From a virus: 25,262 nt of DNA. Below the pieces are notes generated by a model, which was given only the letters and a program-made list of their open reading frames with translations, did no database searches and was not told the origin of the DNA. The stretch lies in the IMG/VR virus record IMGVR_UViG_3300047643_000035, positions 1 through 25,262 of that record; one strand, 5' to 3'. Made by a program: the position numbers and the translations under genes. Positions 13,722 through 20,075 of this stretch are shown piece after piece. Each line of letters opens with the position of its first letter. Position 1 is the first letter of the stretch.

Positions 13722-14666
13722 CTACTTTGTTGCTTTTTCAGGTGAATGAATCAGTTTGCAAGGACAGTCTTCAATAGAATTTCGTTCAATACCACTGGTT
13801 GGGTCAGGTTTCAATACTACAAACCAACCTTTACCCTCACACTTACAATCTGGACCACCTGGGTATTTTTTAAAGTCAATTTCACCATATGTTTTCGCAA
13901 GCTCTTGCTCCATTCTGTTTCTGGCTATTAAAAGTTGATTAAACTGACTCTTAAATATCCCGATGTTATAACCATGCTCTGTGATAAATGGATCGTCGCT
14001 AGAAAAAAAATCAATCATTACTTGGGATACTCGTTCCTCGGTCCGCTCTTTTAGTAAATCGTGGATGAGCTTACTGTCCTTGCCCCAATTGACCACCGGT
14101 TCCTCATTGTTGCATTTAGCTTTAAACAAAGCTTGGTATTGTTTAATTAATTTAGTTACCGGAGAGAGTGGGCGAGGGTCCGAATGGACAATATCTTTTT
14201 TCTTTTGATTTATCTTAGTACCCGAAGTAGATCTATCTAGCAAAGTAGATCTACTAAGATCAAGTTCAAGATCTTTAAGATCTTTTAATGGTGAAAGGTT
14301 GTGTGAAGTATTATGTGAAAGGTTGTGTGAAGTATTATGTGAAAGGTTGTGTGCATTATTTGTATCGATAGATTCACATTCATTATCACAAAACCATAAA
14401 ATGGAATAAATTGCCGATTGATTTCCTTTACGTTCTTTGAATTCAATCCGGCCTTTAAGTTTTAATTCGTTCCGGGCATTATAAATAGTGCGACGTTCTA
14501 AGCCGGTTTTCGCGCTTAACACCGATACGGCCACAGTAAACTCCGGTAACCATCCTGTTTTGTTGCATATGTGCATTAAAGCATGCCATACTGCAATGGA
14601 GGATACAGCTATAGAATTTGTTTCGAGCCAATCATAGAAGGCGTTAACCTCTTTGGTGTAATTCAT
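13722..14666 (-). CDS. Phage replication initiator with winged-helix N-terminus
   Basis: 314 residues from ATG 14666. Residues about 1-95 form a winged-helix DNA-binding domain (SSIAVWHALMHICNKTGW; VSVLSAKTGLERRTIYNARN; then KGRIEFKERKG). Residues 106-125 are a low-complexity repeat of HNLS/HNTS encoded by 24-bp DNA repeats, followed by a charged linker. The C-terminal part is helical (PVTKLIKQYQALFKAK) and ends in a two-Cys pair and a second pair (CKCEGKGW at 274; CPC at 301), a likely metal site. Architecture fits phage initiators of the DnaD/O type, with the origin inside the gene. No helicase gene is seen nearby, so a host helicase is probably used. Confidence 0.7.
   Translation of the reverse strand: MNYTKEVNAFYDWLETNSIAVSSIAVWHALMHICNKTGWLPEFTVAVSVLSAKTGLERRTIYNARNELKLKGRIEFKERKGNQSAIYSILWFCDNECESIDTNNAHNLSHNTSHNLSHNTSHNLSPLKDLKDLELDLSRSTLLDRSTSGTKINQKKKDIVHSDPRPLSPVTKLIKQYQALFKAKCNNEEPVVNWGKDSKLIHDLLKERTEERVSQVMIDFFSSDDPFITEHGYNIGIFKSQFNQLLIARNRMEQELAKTYGEIDFKKYPGGPDCKCEGKGWFVVLKPDPTSGIERNSIEDCPCKLIHSPEKATK
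14229..14283. repeat. Cluster of AGATC boxes in the initiator gene
   Basis: Five AGATC boxes (four as AGATCT) begin at 14229, 14247, 14257, 14269 and 14278, within 55 bases, next to the iterons. Each contains GATC. They may be part of an origin (binding or unwinding sites) or simply the result of coding for a repeated Asp-Leu/Asp-Arg-rich linker. Confidence 0.5.
14291..14359. repeat. Direct 24-bp iterons, probable replication origin
   Basis: Two identical 24-bp copies (14291-14314 and 14315-14338) and a third shortened copy (14339-14359), each beginning GTGAAAGGTTGTGTG. They lie inside the initiator gene in frame, so they also encode the HNLSHNTS repeat. Lambda-type phages keep origin iterons inside their initiator gene, which is the model for this call. 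Exact copies at base level argue for DNA-level selection or recent duplication. Confidence 0.65.
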
Positions 14667-14685
14667 ACCTAAATAACCCCCGGTT

Positions 14686-14937
14686 CTATGCAGCTAAAAT
14701 CTCAAAAACATAAGTACTATTACGAGTAACAAAGATCATTTCATTGCCACGGTTAACCGGCTCGGCCTGGAGTTCGGATGTTTTGAAGTTATTACCGGTT
14801 TCGGACTCAATAAATAAAACCCTGTCATCTGCTCCAACAATAAGTTGGCCGGTTTTACCGCCGAATGCTTCAAAAGCCCATTTAGATTTCTCTGATATTT
14901 GGTCGATTAACCTGGCTTGACATTGTAGTTCAGGCAT
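14686..14937 (-). CDS. Small phage protein, 83 residues
   Basis: ATG 14937 is chosen: AAGGAGG lies 8 bases upstream, and a GTG 9 bases further up would sit on the ribosome site. The sequence includes LQCQARLIDQISEKSKWAFEA, then strands (GQLIVGADDRVLFIESE; MIFVTRNSTYVFEIL). An alpha-beta fold is likely. Its leader shares 15 identical bases with that of the gene starting at 18173. Unknown function; it precedes the initiator gene by 19 bases and probably shares its transcript. Confidence 0.5.
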   Translation of the reverse strand: MPELQCQARLIDQISEKSKWAFEAFGGKTGQLIVGADDRVLFIESETGNNFKTSELQAEPVNRGNEMIFVTRNSTYVFEILAA

Positions 14938-14956
14938 CACAAACACCTCCTTCTTA

Positions 14957-15511
14957 TCAAAATAAACTCAGCTGAATGTTTTGTTGCATTACCGGTTTAG
15001 ATTTGACCTCCGGCTCTTCGAGGCGGATCGGCTCCGGCATCCCGATCACTTCACAAACTACTGGCTCCCATTCGGCATTAGCAATACTTTTGATATAAAC
15101 AACTTCATCCTCGGATATTTCGCAACCCAATCGGATACCTTCGCCGGTTTGATGTAATCTATCAAAATCAATTCTTTTGCCAAGCTGATAACTAAACCTT
15201 GCATGCCCTGGCTCAAAATCCAATAAAATTGAAAAGGCGGTATACCTGATCAAACATTCAGCCTTCTGAACAATCAGCCTTGGCCCCCCGATCACCTCGC
15301 ACCCATCAATACCCCAGGTAATGATTGCAATTTTTCGAATAAAAGCAGCTTCCTCCTCGGATACTATACTCTCCATCCGAGCGCCGTTTAGAATATGTTG
15401 CCAACGTTCCCTAGAAATTTCTGCAAAAAGCGCAACGATAAAAGTAATGCAGCCAACTTTAAAATCCACATGTATTGACGTAGCGGTGTATTGCATCCGA
15501 CATTCAACCAT
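14957..15511 (-). CDS. Internally duplicated protein ending in a sliding-clamp motif
   Basis: 184 residues from ATG 15511, with GGAGGTAACC upstream. Residues 2-77 and 84-159 are clearly related copies: VECRMQYTATSIHVDF against AECLIRYTAFSILLDF, SEEEAAFIRKIA against SEDEVVYIKSIA, and GCEVIGGP against VCEVIGMP. A Pro/Glu/Lys linker leads to the last five residues QLSLF (180-184). That pentapeptide equals the consensus by which bacterial replication proteins bind the DnaN beta clamp. The gene overlaps the DUF5131 gene by 8 bases, so the two are likely made together. The domain itself is not recognised. Recruitment to replication forks is inferred from the motif; the coupling is seen directly. 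Confidence 0.7.
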   Translation of the reverse strand: MVECRMQYTATSIHVDFKVGCITFIVALFAEISRERWQHILNGARMESIVSEEEAAFIRKIAIITWGIDGCEVIGGPRLIVQKAECLIRYTAFSILLDFEPGHARFSYQLGKRIDFDRLHQTGEGIRLGCEISEDEVVYIKSIANAEWEPVVCEVIGMPEPIRLEEPEVKSKPVMQQNIQLSLF

Positions 15512-16346
15512 GGGTTACCTCCGGAAAACCTCGATATTCAGAACCATCCAATAGATAACCCTCTTCACATTTTCCCACCCGGACCATGTGCTGCATCCCG
15601 GAAATAAGAGTACCCATCACAAAACGCCCTGCATTATCAAAATGACCGAGCTGACTGCTGGATTTAACAATATAACCTTTGGCGATATTTTCACGTTGTA
15701 CCCATTCACCCCAATGCTTAAAGAAAAAAGGTACGCCAAAGGCAGCTGCTTGTTCACGATCATACTTGGCCCATTTTGGATGCATGGGTCTGGCTTTTGG
15801 TCCAGTTTCACCACCGGTGATAATTTGGGCACGTTTACCAAGCATCAAGAAATCCTTTGGATAAGTAAGTGGACCCAGTGCCGGTTCATGGCTAATAAAA
15901 TATGCAGCTGCAGGAATGGATTTTAAATATGGCCATCGGAGGTCCAGCATTTCTTGATTCTCAGCAGATATCCCCAACCAAACATTCGGCCATCCATTAA
16001 ACCAATCTGCTGGCAGCCGGTCCTTGATATTTTCCGGCCGCTTGGTTAAAACTTGATAAGTAAGGTGTGAAGTCCGACGCATAATATCCCACGCCTCAGA
16101 TCGCCAGGGATCGGCATCCTCAATAAAAAAATCACTCCAAGAACATGTAAATACTTTAGCCGGTTCGTGCCATTTCAAAGGATTTTTAAAAACAGTTTTA
16201 GAGCGGACCACTACCGCAGGATTTTGGCCGTAAGATTTTTTCTCGCGGTACATATAACAGTTGGCACAACCGGCGCTTACTTTATGACAACCCTGCCAAG
16301 GGTTCCACGAGTGATCGGCCCATTGGATGCGGGTATTTTCAGCCAT
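15504..16346 (-). CDS. DUF5131 (phage Gp37/Gp68 family) Cys-motif protein
   Basis: 280 residues. ATG 16346 is chosen for AAGGCGG upstream and an 8-base overlap with the ASCH gene; the extension to 16415 lies inside that gene. The family signature is clear: IQWADHSWNPWQGC, then VSAGCANCYMYRE with Cys20, Cys27 and Cys30, later VLTKRPENI, WLGISAENQ, ISHEPALGPL and ITGGETGPKARPMHP. This is the phage Gp37/Gp68 family. The three-cysteine cluster (C-x6-C-x2-C) resembles an iron-sulfur ligand set of radical SAM-like enzymes, but spacing differs from the classical CxxxCxxC. Substrate unknown; nucleic-acid modification is a reasonable guess from the ASCH neighbour. Confidence 0.85.
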   Translation of the reverse strand: MAENTRIQWADHSWNPWQGCHKVSAGCANCYMYREKKSYGQNPAVVVRSKTVFKNPLKWHEPAKVFTCSWSDFFIEDADPWRSEAWDIMRRTSHLTYQVLTKRPENIKDRLPADWFNGWPNVWLGISAENQEMLDLRWPYLKSIPAAAYFISHEPALGPLTYPKDFLMLGKRAQIITGGETGPKARPMHPKWAKYDREQAAAFGVPFFFKHWGEWVQRENIAKGYIVKSSSQLGHFDNAGRFVMGTLISGMQHMVRVGKCEEGYLLDGSEYRGFPEVTHG

Positions 16347-16929
16347 TGCCGGTCGCCGCCTTAGGCTGAAACTGCCCACAATATTTTGGTAATTCAACAT
16401 CACTATGTTTCTCATAAATCTTGTCCGCTATATGCTCAGGTGCATCACACTCTTTCCAGTTCGGATCATCTGCACTGGGAACATCAAAGGCACAATCCGC
16501 ACATGTCGAAACCGCATTGATATCAAAATTCCATAATCCCTGCTGTCCTATGGCCGGGATTGGCTTTGCAAATTGCCATGAATCTTTTAAAACTAAACCA
16601 ATCCGCCCTGGGGAGTAATCACCGAAAGACCGTTCAGGCTCTCCAGGAATAAAACCATCTAAAGAAATTACATCCTCAATCCAGGTTATTCCGATAATTT
16701 TTCCTAAAGGCAACTCATCCGGATTGTGGACTCCGGCCAAATTTAAAATAGTTTTGAAAGGTTCTTGGTGGCATAGATGGCGAAAAATTGGAGGGAATTT
16801 TTTTGATGTATGAATCAAAACCGGGCCCCGATAATTTTTATATGTTATCTTTTCGGGCCTGGTTTCGATATGCTTTGCACCGGTTACAATTAATGTTGCA
16901 AAAGGTTGAATTACAGAAAGGACTTTCAT
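16339..16929 (-). CDS. ASCH domain protein with C-terminal Cys box
   Basis: 196 residues from ATG 16929, with AGGGAG upstream. Residues 1-125 are an ASCH domain, a PUA-like RNA/nucleotide-binding fold: KVLSVIQPFATLIVTGAKHI, ETRPEKITYKNYRGPVLIHTSK, GKIIGITWIEDV. Residues 135-196 form an extra Cys box with Cys143, 146, 161 and 184 (CADC; WKEC; YCGQF), a likely zinc site. Overlaps the DUF5131 gene by 8 bases. ASCH domains bind RNA or nucleotides, so the pair may act on nucleic acids or modified nucleotides; this is inference. The fused Cys box resembles short Cys-rich phage proteins. Confidence 0.82.
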   Translation of the reverse strand: MKVLSVIQPFATLIVTGAKHIETRPEKITYKNYRGPVLIHTSKKFPPIFRHLCHQEPFKTILNLAGVHNPDELPLGKIIGITWIEDVISLDGFIPGEPERSFGDYSPGRIGLVLKDSWQFAKPIPAIGQQGLWNFDINAVSTCADCAFDVPSADDPNWKECDAPEHIADKIYEKHSDVELPKYCGQFQPKAATGNG

Positions 16930-16947
16930 TTTACTATCTCCCTGACG

Positions 16948-17616
16948 TTATTTAGCCTGTTTAGCTTTGATTTTTCTCTTACTAATTTCCGAATACAGAT
17001 CCGCCACAATAACCGCTGTTCTTGTTAAATCTGCATCGTTCTGGATTAACCCTTTTCGATTCAATACCATCAATTGTTTTCGTGATACAAGAATAAGATT
17101 TTTAGGGTCAAAATTACGGTTGTTTCCATCCCCAAAAATAACAGCATATCCTTTGGGTACAGGTCCGTTTTGCGCTTCCCAGATTAAAATGTGTTTCCCT
17201 TTCCACTTGTTGGGGTCGGCAATTTTAACATCTATATAATCATCACCACTATAAGTATGATATCTACCAGTATGGGGGGTTCTAACCCGTTCAGAACCAA
17301 CAGGCAAATAATTAAAAGGTAAATGACCTTTTTTAAATTGAGTCTCAACGCCCCCGATAGTTAAGCCTTTTTGGCCTTTATTAAATGGACAATGCCCTTT
17401 CTCAAAGAATCCTGTGCGCCCGGTATTAAGATTTCTATTACCTATAAAAGCTTTTATTTGATTAAGACGCAATTGCAATTTAAAACGTCTACGGAATAAA
17501 TCAATTATTTCTTGGTAGCTATGACCTGGAACAATAGATATCAGGTATTTAGTTTGTTTTTCCGTATATTGAACGCCATCTGGTTTTTGGGAATATCTAG
17601 TGTATTTTTGGAACAT
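16948..17616 (-). CDS. HNH endonuclease-like protein
   Basis: 222 residues from ATG 17616, with AAGGAAT upstream. The N-terminal half holds an HTH-like region (SYQEIIDLFRRRFKLQL; LNQIKAFIGNRN) and Gly/Lys-rich turns. The C-terminal half has the HNH pattern KHILIWEAQNGPVPKGY, then VIFGDGNNRNFDPKNLIL. The second motif usually starts VHHIDGN; here the first His position is Phe (VIFGDG), as in a subclass of Bacillota phage HNH proteins. No split gene is seen around it, so no intron. Could be a homing enzyme inserted in the early region or a phage nicking enzyme. Confidence 0.7.
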   Translation of the reverse strand: MFQKYTRYSQKPDGVQYTEKQTKYLISIVPGHSYQEIIDLFRRRFKLQLRLNQIKAFIGNRNLNTGRTGFFEKGHCPFNKGQKGLTIGGVETQFKKGHLPFNYLPVGSERVRTPHTGRYHTYSGDDYIDVKIADPNKWKGKHILIWEAQNGPVPKGYAVIFGDGNNRNFDPKNLILVSRKQLMVLNRKGLIQNDADLTRTAVIVADLYSEISKRKIKAKQAK

Positions 17617-17618
17617 GG

Positions 17619-17894
17619 TTATTCCTTCGATTGCCCAGTTTTATCACTGGTTAATAGAAATTGCTCTCGTAACATTCCTGGCATTTTTTTATTATCGCCG
17701 TTTAAATAGTCACTTTGAACTTTAATCGTTTCAAGCACTAATCTTCCGTTGGCAATAATCTGACAAGCCGCTTGATTTATCGCCTTCGCCCTTTCGATTT
17801 CTTCCGTAAGATCATCGCCCTTCAGGTCCTCATCTCCAAGTCTCTCTAATTGAGCAAATAAATGATTATTTAGATCTCCAAGCGTATTTTTCAT
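17619..17894 (-). CDS. Conserved phage protein, 91 residues
   Basis: ATG 17894 with AAGGAGGG upstream; ends 2 bases before the HNH gene. The opening NTLGDLNNHLFAQLERLGDE, with EEIERAKAINQAACQIIANG, is a recurrent string in phage proteins from several bacterial phyla, usually listed as hypothetical. It is wholly helical. No function is established. Its wide recurrence suggests a useful early function, possibly interaction with DNA or a host factor. Confidence 0.65.
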   Translation of the reverse strand: MKNTLGDLNNHLFAQLERLGDEDLKGDDLTEEIERAKAINQAACQIIANGRLVLETIKVQSDYLNGDNKKMPGMLREQFLLTSDKTGQSKE

Positions 17895-17906
17895 TTTTCA
17901 CCCTCC

Positions 17907-18173
17907 TTATAATTTCCCCGTCACAAACTCCTCCGCCTTACCGTTTTCAATCAGATGAATCTTTGTAAAATAAATATAAGCTAGTTCAAATACCCTAGCA
18001 AAAAACAAAGCATCAACTAACCAGTAAGGTCCAGATGGAATATACGCCCTTCTAGTCCCAGGAACAAATGCTTTTACCCGCTCGTAAAATTCCCGGACAT
18101 AAGTTCCTTCGATACGCATCTGAGGCCGATCACTATCTATGGTTATCTGGCAGACGGATGTCCCGCGTCCCAT
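17907..18173 (-). CDS. Small phage protein, 88 residues
   Basis: ATG 18173 is chosen over the frame extension to 18182; AGAGGTG lies 6 bases upstream. It has ITIDSDRPQMRIEGTYVREF then RRAYIPSGPYWLVDALFF and two short hydrophobic helices, not long enough to be sure membrane segments. The leader shares CATCACAAACACCTC (plus strand) with the 83-residue gene at 14686. No family recognised. Confidence 0.5.
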   Translation of the reverse strand: MGRGTSVCQITIDSDRPQMRIEGTYVREFYERVKAFVPGTRRAYIPSGPYWLVDALFFARVFELAYIYFTKIHLIENGKAEEFVTGKL

Positions 18174-18191
18174 CACAAACACCTCTAAAGA

Positions 18192-18311
18192 TTAATTACC
18201 GTTTAACACCAAACACAAGCGCACGAGTGCCGCCCCGGCATTAGCTGCAAAGACTAAACCAATAAACCATAATATAATTAAAAATATTATGGTTTCCGTG
18301 TTCTCGCTCAT
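18192..18311 (-). CDS. Small membrane protein, 39 residues
   Basis: ATG 18311 overlaps the upstream stop (ATGA). After six polar residues there is one hydrophobic segment of about 24 residues (TIIFLIILWFIGLVFAANAG), then a short basic tail. A single-pass membrane peptide is predicted. Holin-like and toxin-like roles are possible for such peptides, but nothing decides it; the lysis region should lie elsewhere. The ribosome site is poor, so coupling to the upstream gene is expected. Confidence 0.45.
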   Translation of the reverse strand: MSENTETIIFLIILWFIGLVFAANAGAALVRLCLVLNGN

Positions 18312-18487
18312 GCCTTTGTACCGGATTTTGCAGTCAGTTGTTGATATAGATTGACGCCTAATACATTTTGAGCTAACCTCCGTGGAATTCCAGCCATGCA
18401 ACTATATGTGTCACTGGATAGTTTACAAGTATGATCGCCCTTATGGCCGCTGAAGCAATTTTCACAATCAACAAAATTCTGTTTCAT
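18308..18487 (-). CDS. Small cysteine-box protein, 59 residues
   Basis: ATG 18487 with GGAGGTAAGACA upstream, a strong site. Cysteines at 8, 11, 21 and 30 with nearby His (DCENCFSGHKGDHTC; TYSCMAGIP) look like a small zinc-binding knuckle. The C-terminal half is basic and helical. Its stop overlaps the start of the 39-residue membrane peptide. Unknown function; one of several short Cys-box proteins in this prophage. Confidence 0.6.
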   Translation of the reverse strand: MKQNFVDCENCFSGHKGDHTCKLSSDTYSCMAGIPRRLAQNVLGVNLYQQLTAKSGTKA

Positions 18488-18504
18488 TGTCTTACCTCCG
18501 ATTT

Positions 18505-18630
18505 TTAGTTAATGGCGCCGAGATGGTGTCCGACGAATTTCCCCGACTGTTTCAAAAACTTCATAGTCAAACCAATAGCGATACATAACATTCCAGCCAC
18601 CACGCGGTATTGTAAAAAATACAAACTCAT
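18505..18630 (-). CDS. Small hydrophobic peptide, 41 residues, start uncertain
   Basis: The most likely start is ATG 18630, with AGGTG a few bases upstream; an in-frame ATG at 18693 is an alternative. It has one hydrophobic stretch (RVVAGMLCIAIGLTMKFL) and a basic tail with two adjacent histidines. Single-pass membrane peptide if real. Weak evidence apart from a clear gap between neighbours. Confidence 0.35.
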   Translation of the reverse strand: MSLYFLQYRVVAGMLCIAIGLTMKFLKQSGKFVGHHLGAIN

Positions 18631-18737
18631 CAGGCACCTATACCAGCTCCCTTCATGTTTTATTTGTGAGTTGAGCGGAGCGGAGACTTTCATCCCCGAT
18701 CCCGGTTTACACGGGATAATCCCTAGCCCCACAGATA

Positions 18738-19034
18738 TTAAATTAAGCGAATATCGCCGCCGTCAAGCGTACTATGCAAACCATCTTCAATCTCCTGCAG
18801 CCGTGTATTTATTCTATCGATACGGGCATTAACAGTATTTAAACACGCACTAAGGGACATCAATTCCGGAGCCGCTTCTTTGATATTACTCGGATTTTGT
18901 GGATGGGGCATGAATATAACGCCCTCAATACCTGACAATTTGGACTCCATTATCGCTAGAAGGTTGTTAGTCTCATTTAAATTGCAAACCACGCTTCCTA
19001 CAGCTTGAACTCCCGGAACGCCAATTGAACTCAA
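18738..19034 (-). CDS. Coiled-coil phage protein, 98 residues
   Basis: The start is set at TTG 19034, with GAGGGGG 8 bases upstream; the open frame extends to a GTG at 19079 that overlaps a hairpin. The first part is hydrophobic and glycine-rich (GVPGVQAVGSVVCNL). The second half is a heptad-like coiled coil (LNTVNARIDRINTRLQEIEDG). No family recognised. Confidence 0.5.
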   Translation of the reverse strand: MSSIGVPGVQAVGSVVCNLNETNNLLAIMESKLSGIEGVIFMPHPQNPSNIKEAAPELMSLSACLNTVNARIDRINTRLQEIEDGLHSTLDGGDIRLI

Positions 19035-19064
19035 AATATAAACCCCCTCATTCCTTAAATTATT

Positions 19065-19087
19065 GCGGGGTAAGGCCACTACCCCGC
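19065..19087. other. Perfect 8-bp hairpin in a leader
   Basis: GCGGGGTA (19065-19072) and TACCCCGC (19080-19087) pair around a 7-base loop. On the minus strand it lies 31 bases before the TTG start of the coiled-coil gene and has no T-run. It may stabilise the message or control access to the ribosome site. Neither strand has a good terminator tail. Confidence 0.45.
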
Positions 19088-19207
19088 TGCTATGAAATTA
19101 ATTAATCACTATCTCAGTTTCTTCACGGAAAATCACCTTCTGACTGGGATATATTCAAAACCAAAAGAACGCTGTCCCGGAGCGGCAGTTTGGTTTAGTT
19201 GAAAATT

Positions 19208-19414
19208 CTAACTGGCTTTTCTGTCCTGCTTGTGGAATATGTTTGTAAAAGCTCTTATCGAACGCAGTAACGGATTTTGTAATTGTTTTTGATGCTGCAC
19301 ATATCGGGCATACTTCTGTCTCATCCTATGACTGTAACCGTGAAAAGGAATTTTGCCCCGCTTAAGTTTAAATATGTTGCAAGCTCGATGCGGATAAGAT
19401 AAGTAGTCATGCAT
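19208..19414 (-). CDS. Small basic phage protein, 68 residues
   Basis: ATG 19414 with GAGGTGA upstream. About a quarter of residues are Lys, Arg or His (KLKRGKIPFHGYSHRMRQKY; NPLLRSIRAF; KQDRKAS). Such composition suggests nucleic-acid binding, but no motif is recognised. It is the first coding gene after the foldable gene-free stretch, and 173 bases separate its stop from the next start. Confidence 0.5.
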   Translation of the reverse strand: MHDYLSYPHRACNIFKLKRGKIPFHGYSHRMRQKYARYVQHQKQLQNPLLRSIRAFTNIFHKQDRKAS

Positions 19415-19733
19415 AGATAGATCACCTCATTTGTAAATTTGGTGCCAGTCTTTCCTGGCTGTCATCAGGACTGAAACTTAGTGGGCCATCCTGCTGCCAC
19501 TCAAGGTGGGTGCATATATTGCTTACAATCGCAGCCGTTCAATGCAAAGCATTATGTGCATACACGATTGTGTTGCAATCTTTTATCAAATCAGTCGATT
19601 CTGCACCCTGGGAAGGCCAGTCACAGCCAGTTAACCACTACCGGGGTTTAGTTCCGCCTTGAACATCCAAACACAGGATTTCAATTTGGAAAGGTTGCGT
19701 TTTTTGCTTGCTCCGCCGACTGAGTGATTTTTT
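19415..19733 (-). ncRNA. Gene-free foldable stretch, possible noncoding RNA
   Basis: 319 bases with no open frame above about 30 codons, yet several inverted repeats. The largest pairs ATTGC-ACAATCG (19518-19531) with CGATTGT-GCAAT (19565-19579), with AATGC/GCATT (19541-19553) inside it. Near the distal end are CAGT-CCTG/CAGG-ACTG (19446-19473) and AGTGG/CCACT (19480-19501). It follows a tRNA in the same transcript direction and precedes a coding gene. GC is higher than in other gaps by eye. A structured RNA, a leader or a protein-binding site is possible; no known RNA class was recognised. Confidence 0.35.
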
Positions 19734-19808
19734 TGGTAGCGGGAGCCGGATTCGAACCGGCGTATGTCAGGGTATGAACCTGATGAGGAGCCTCTCCTCT
19801 ATCCCGCA
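19734..19808 (-). tRNA. tRNA with CAU anticodon, phage-borne
   Basis: The cloverleaf reads on the minus strand: acceptor TGCGGGA with TCCCGCT, U8-A9, D stem GAGG/CCTC with a short 7-base loop, anticodon stem TCAGG/CCTGA with loop TTCATAC (anticodon CAU), variable CATAC, T arm GCCGG-TTCGAAT-CCGGC, A73 and an encoded CCA. Position 1 (U) does not pair with 72 (U), and the D stem has A11-U24; both are features of initiator tRNAs. However, only two of the three G-C pairs typical of the initiator anticodon stem are present. CAU could mean initiator Met, elongator Met or lysidine-modified Ile. It starts 9 bases after the AlpA-like gene. Confidence 0.85.
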
Positions 19809-19817
19809 GGTTAACCT

Positions 19818-20063
19818 CTAAGCGATTCTATCAGTTGACTTAGGCATAATCCCGAACAATTGACAAAGCCGGTCTTTAATGATCCGATAGTCCGAACCAG
19901 AGCGGTAATAGTGAACCCCTTTTAAAATTTCACCCATGGGGGTTTGTCCGGTCTTGAGCCAAGCAAGAAAAGTATCTTTGGAAGTGTGAACTAATTTGGC
20001 GCTATCTTCGGTGTTTAAAACTTCACCAAAATCCTGGTATTGATATAATTTACGTGTTGCCAT
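19818..20063 (-). CDS. AlpA/excisionase-like HTH protein
   Basis: 81 residues from ATG 20063, with GAGGTGG upstream; a GTG 9 bases further up sits in the ribosome site. The pattern LNTEDSAKLVHTSKDTFLAWLKTG followed by HYYRSGSDYRIIKDRL is that of AlpA/MerR-like small DNA-binding proteins used as excisionases or early regulators. It lies next to the lysogeny switch, behind the Cro-like gene, and would be made when the minus-strand early promoter fires. An excision role is inferred from place and fold. The ATACGTAT box upstream suggests it may also be under repressor control. Confidence 0.55.
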   Translation of the reverse strand: MATRKLYQYQDFGEVLNTEDSAKLVHTSKDTFLAWLKTGQTPMGEILKGVHYYRSGSDYRIIKDRLCQLFGIMPKSTDRIA

Positions 20064-20075
20064 ATAAACCACCTC

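Noticed and set aside
14291-14359. Direct repeats as a CRISPR array
   Set aside because: The copies are contiguous with no spacers and lie in frame inside the initiator gene.
15588-15926. Plus-strand open frame opposite the DUF5131 gene
   Set aside because: Antisense shadow; the minus-strand family match is clear.
16948-17616. HNH gene as part of a self-splicing intron
   Set aside because: The genes on both sides are complete and no split reading frame is seen.
19491-19620. A second tRNA or tmRNA in the foldable stretch
   Set aside because: No T-arm or acceptor pairing could be found apart from the one tRNA at 19734-19808.
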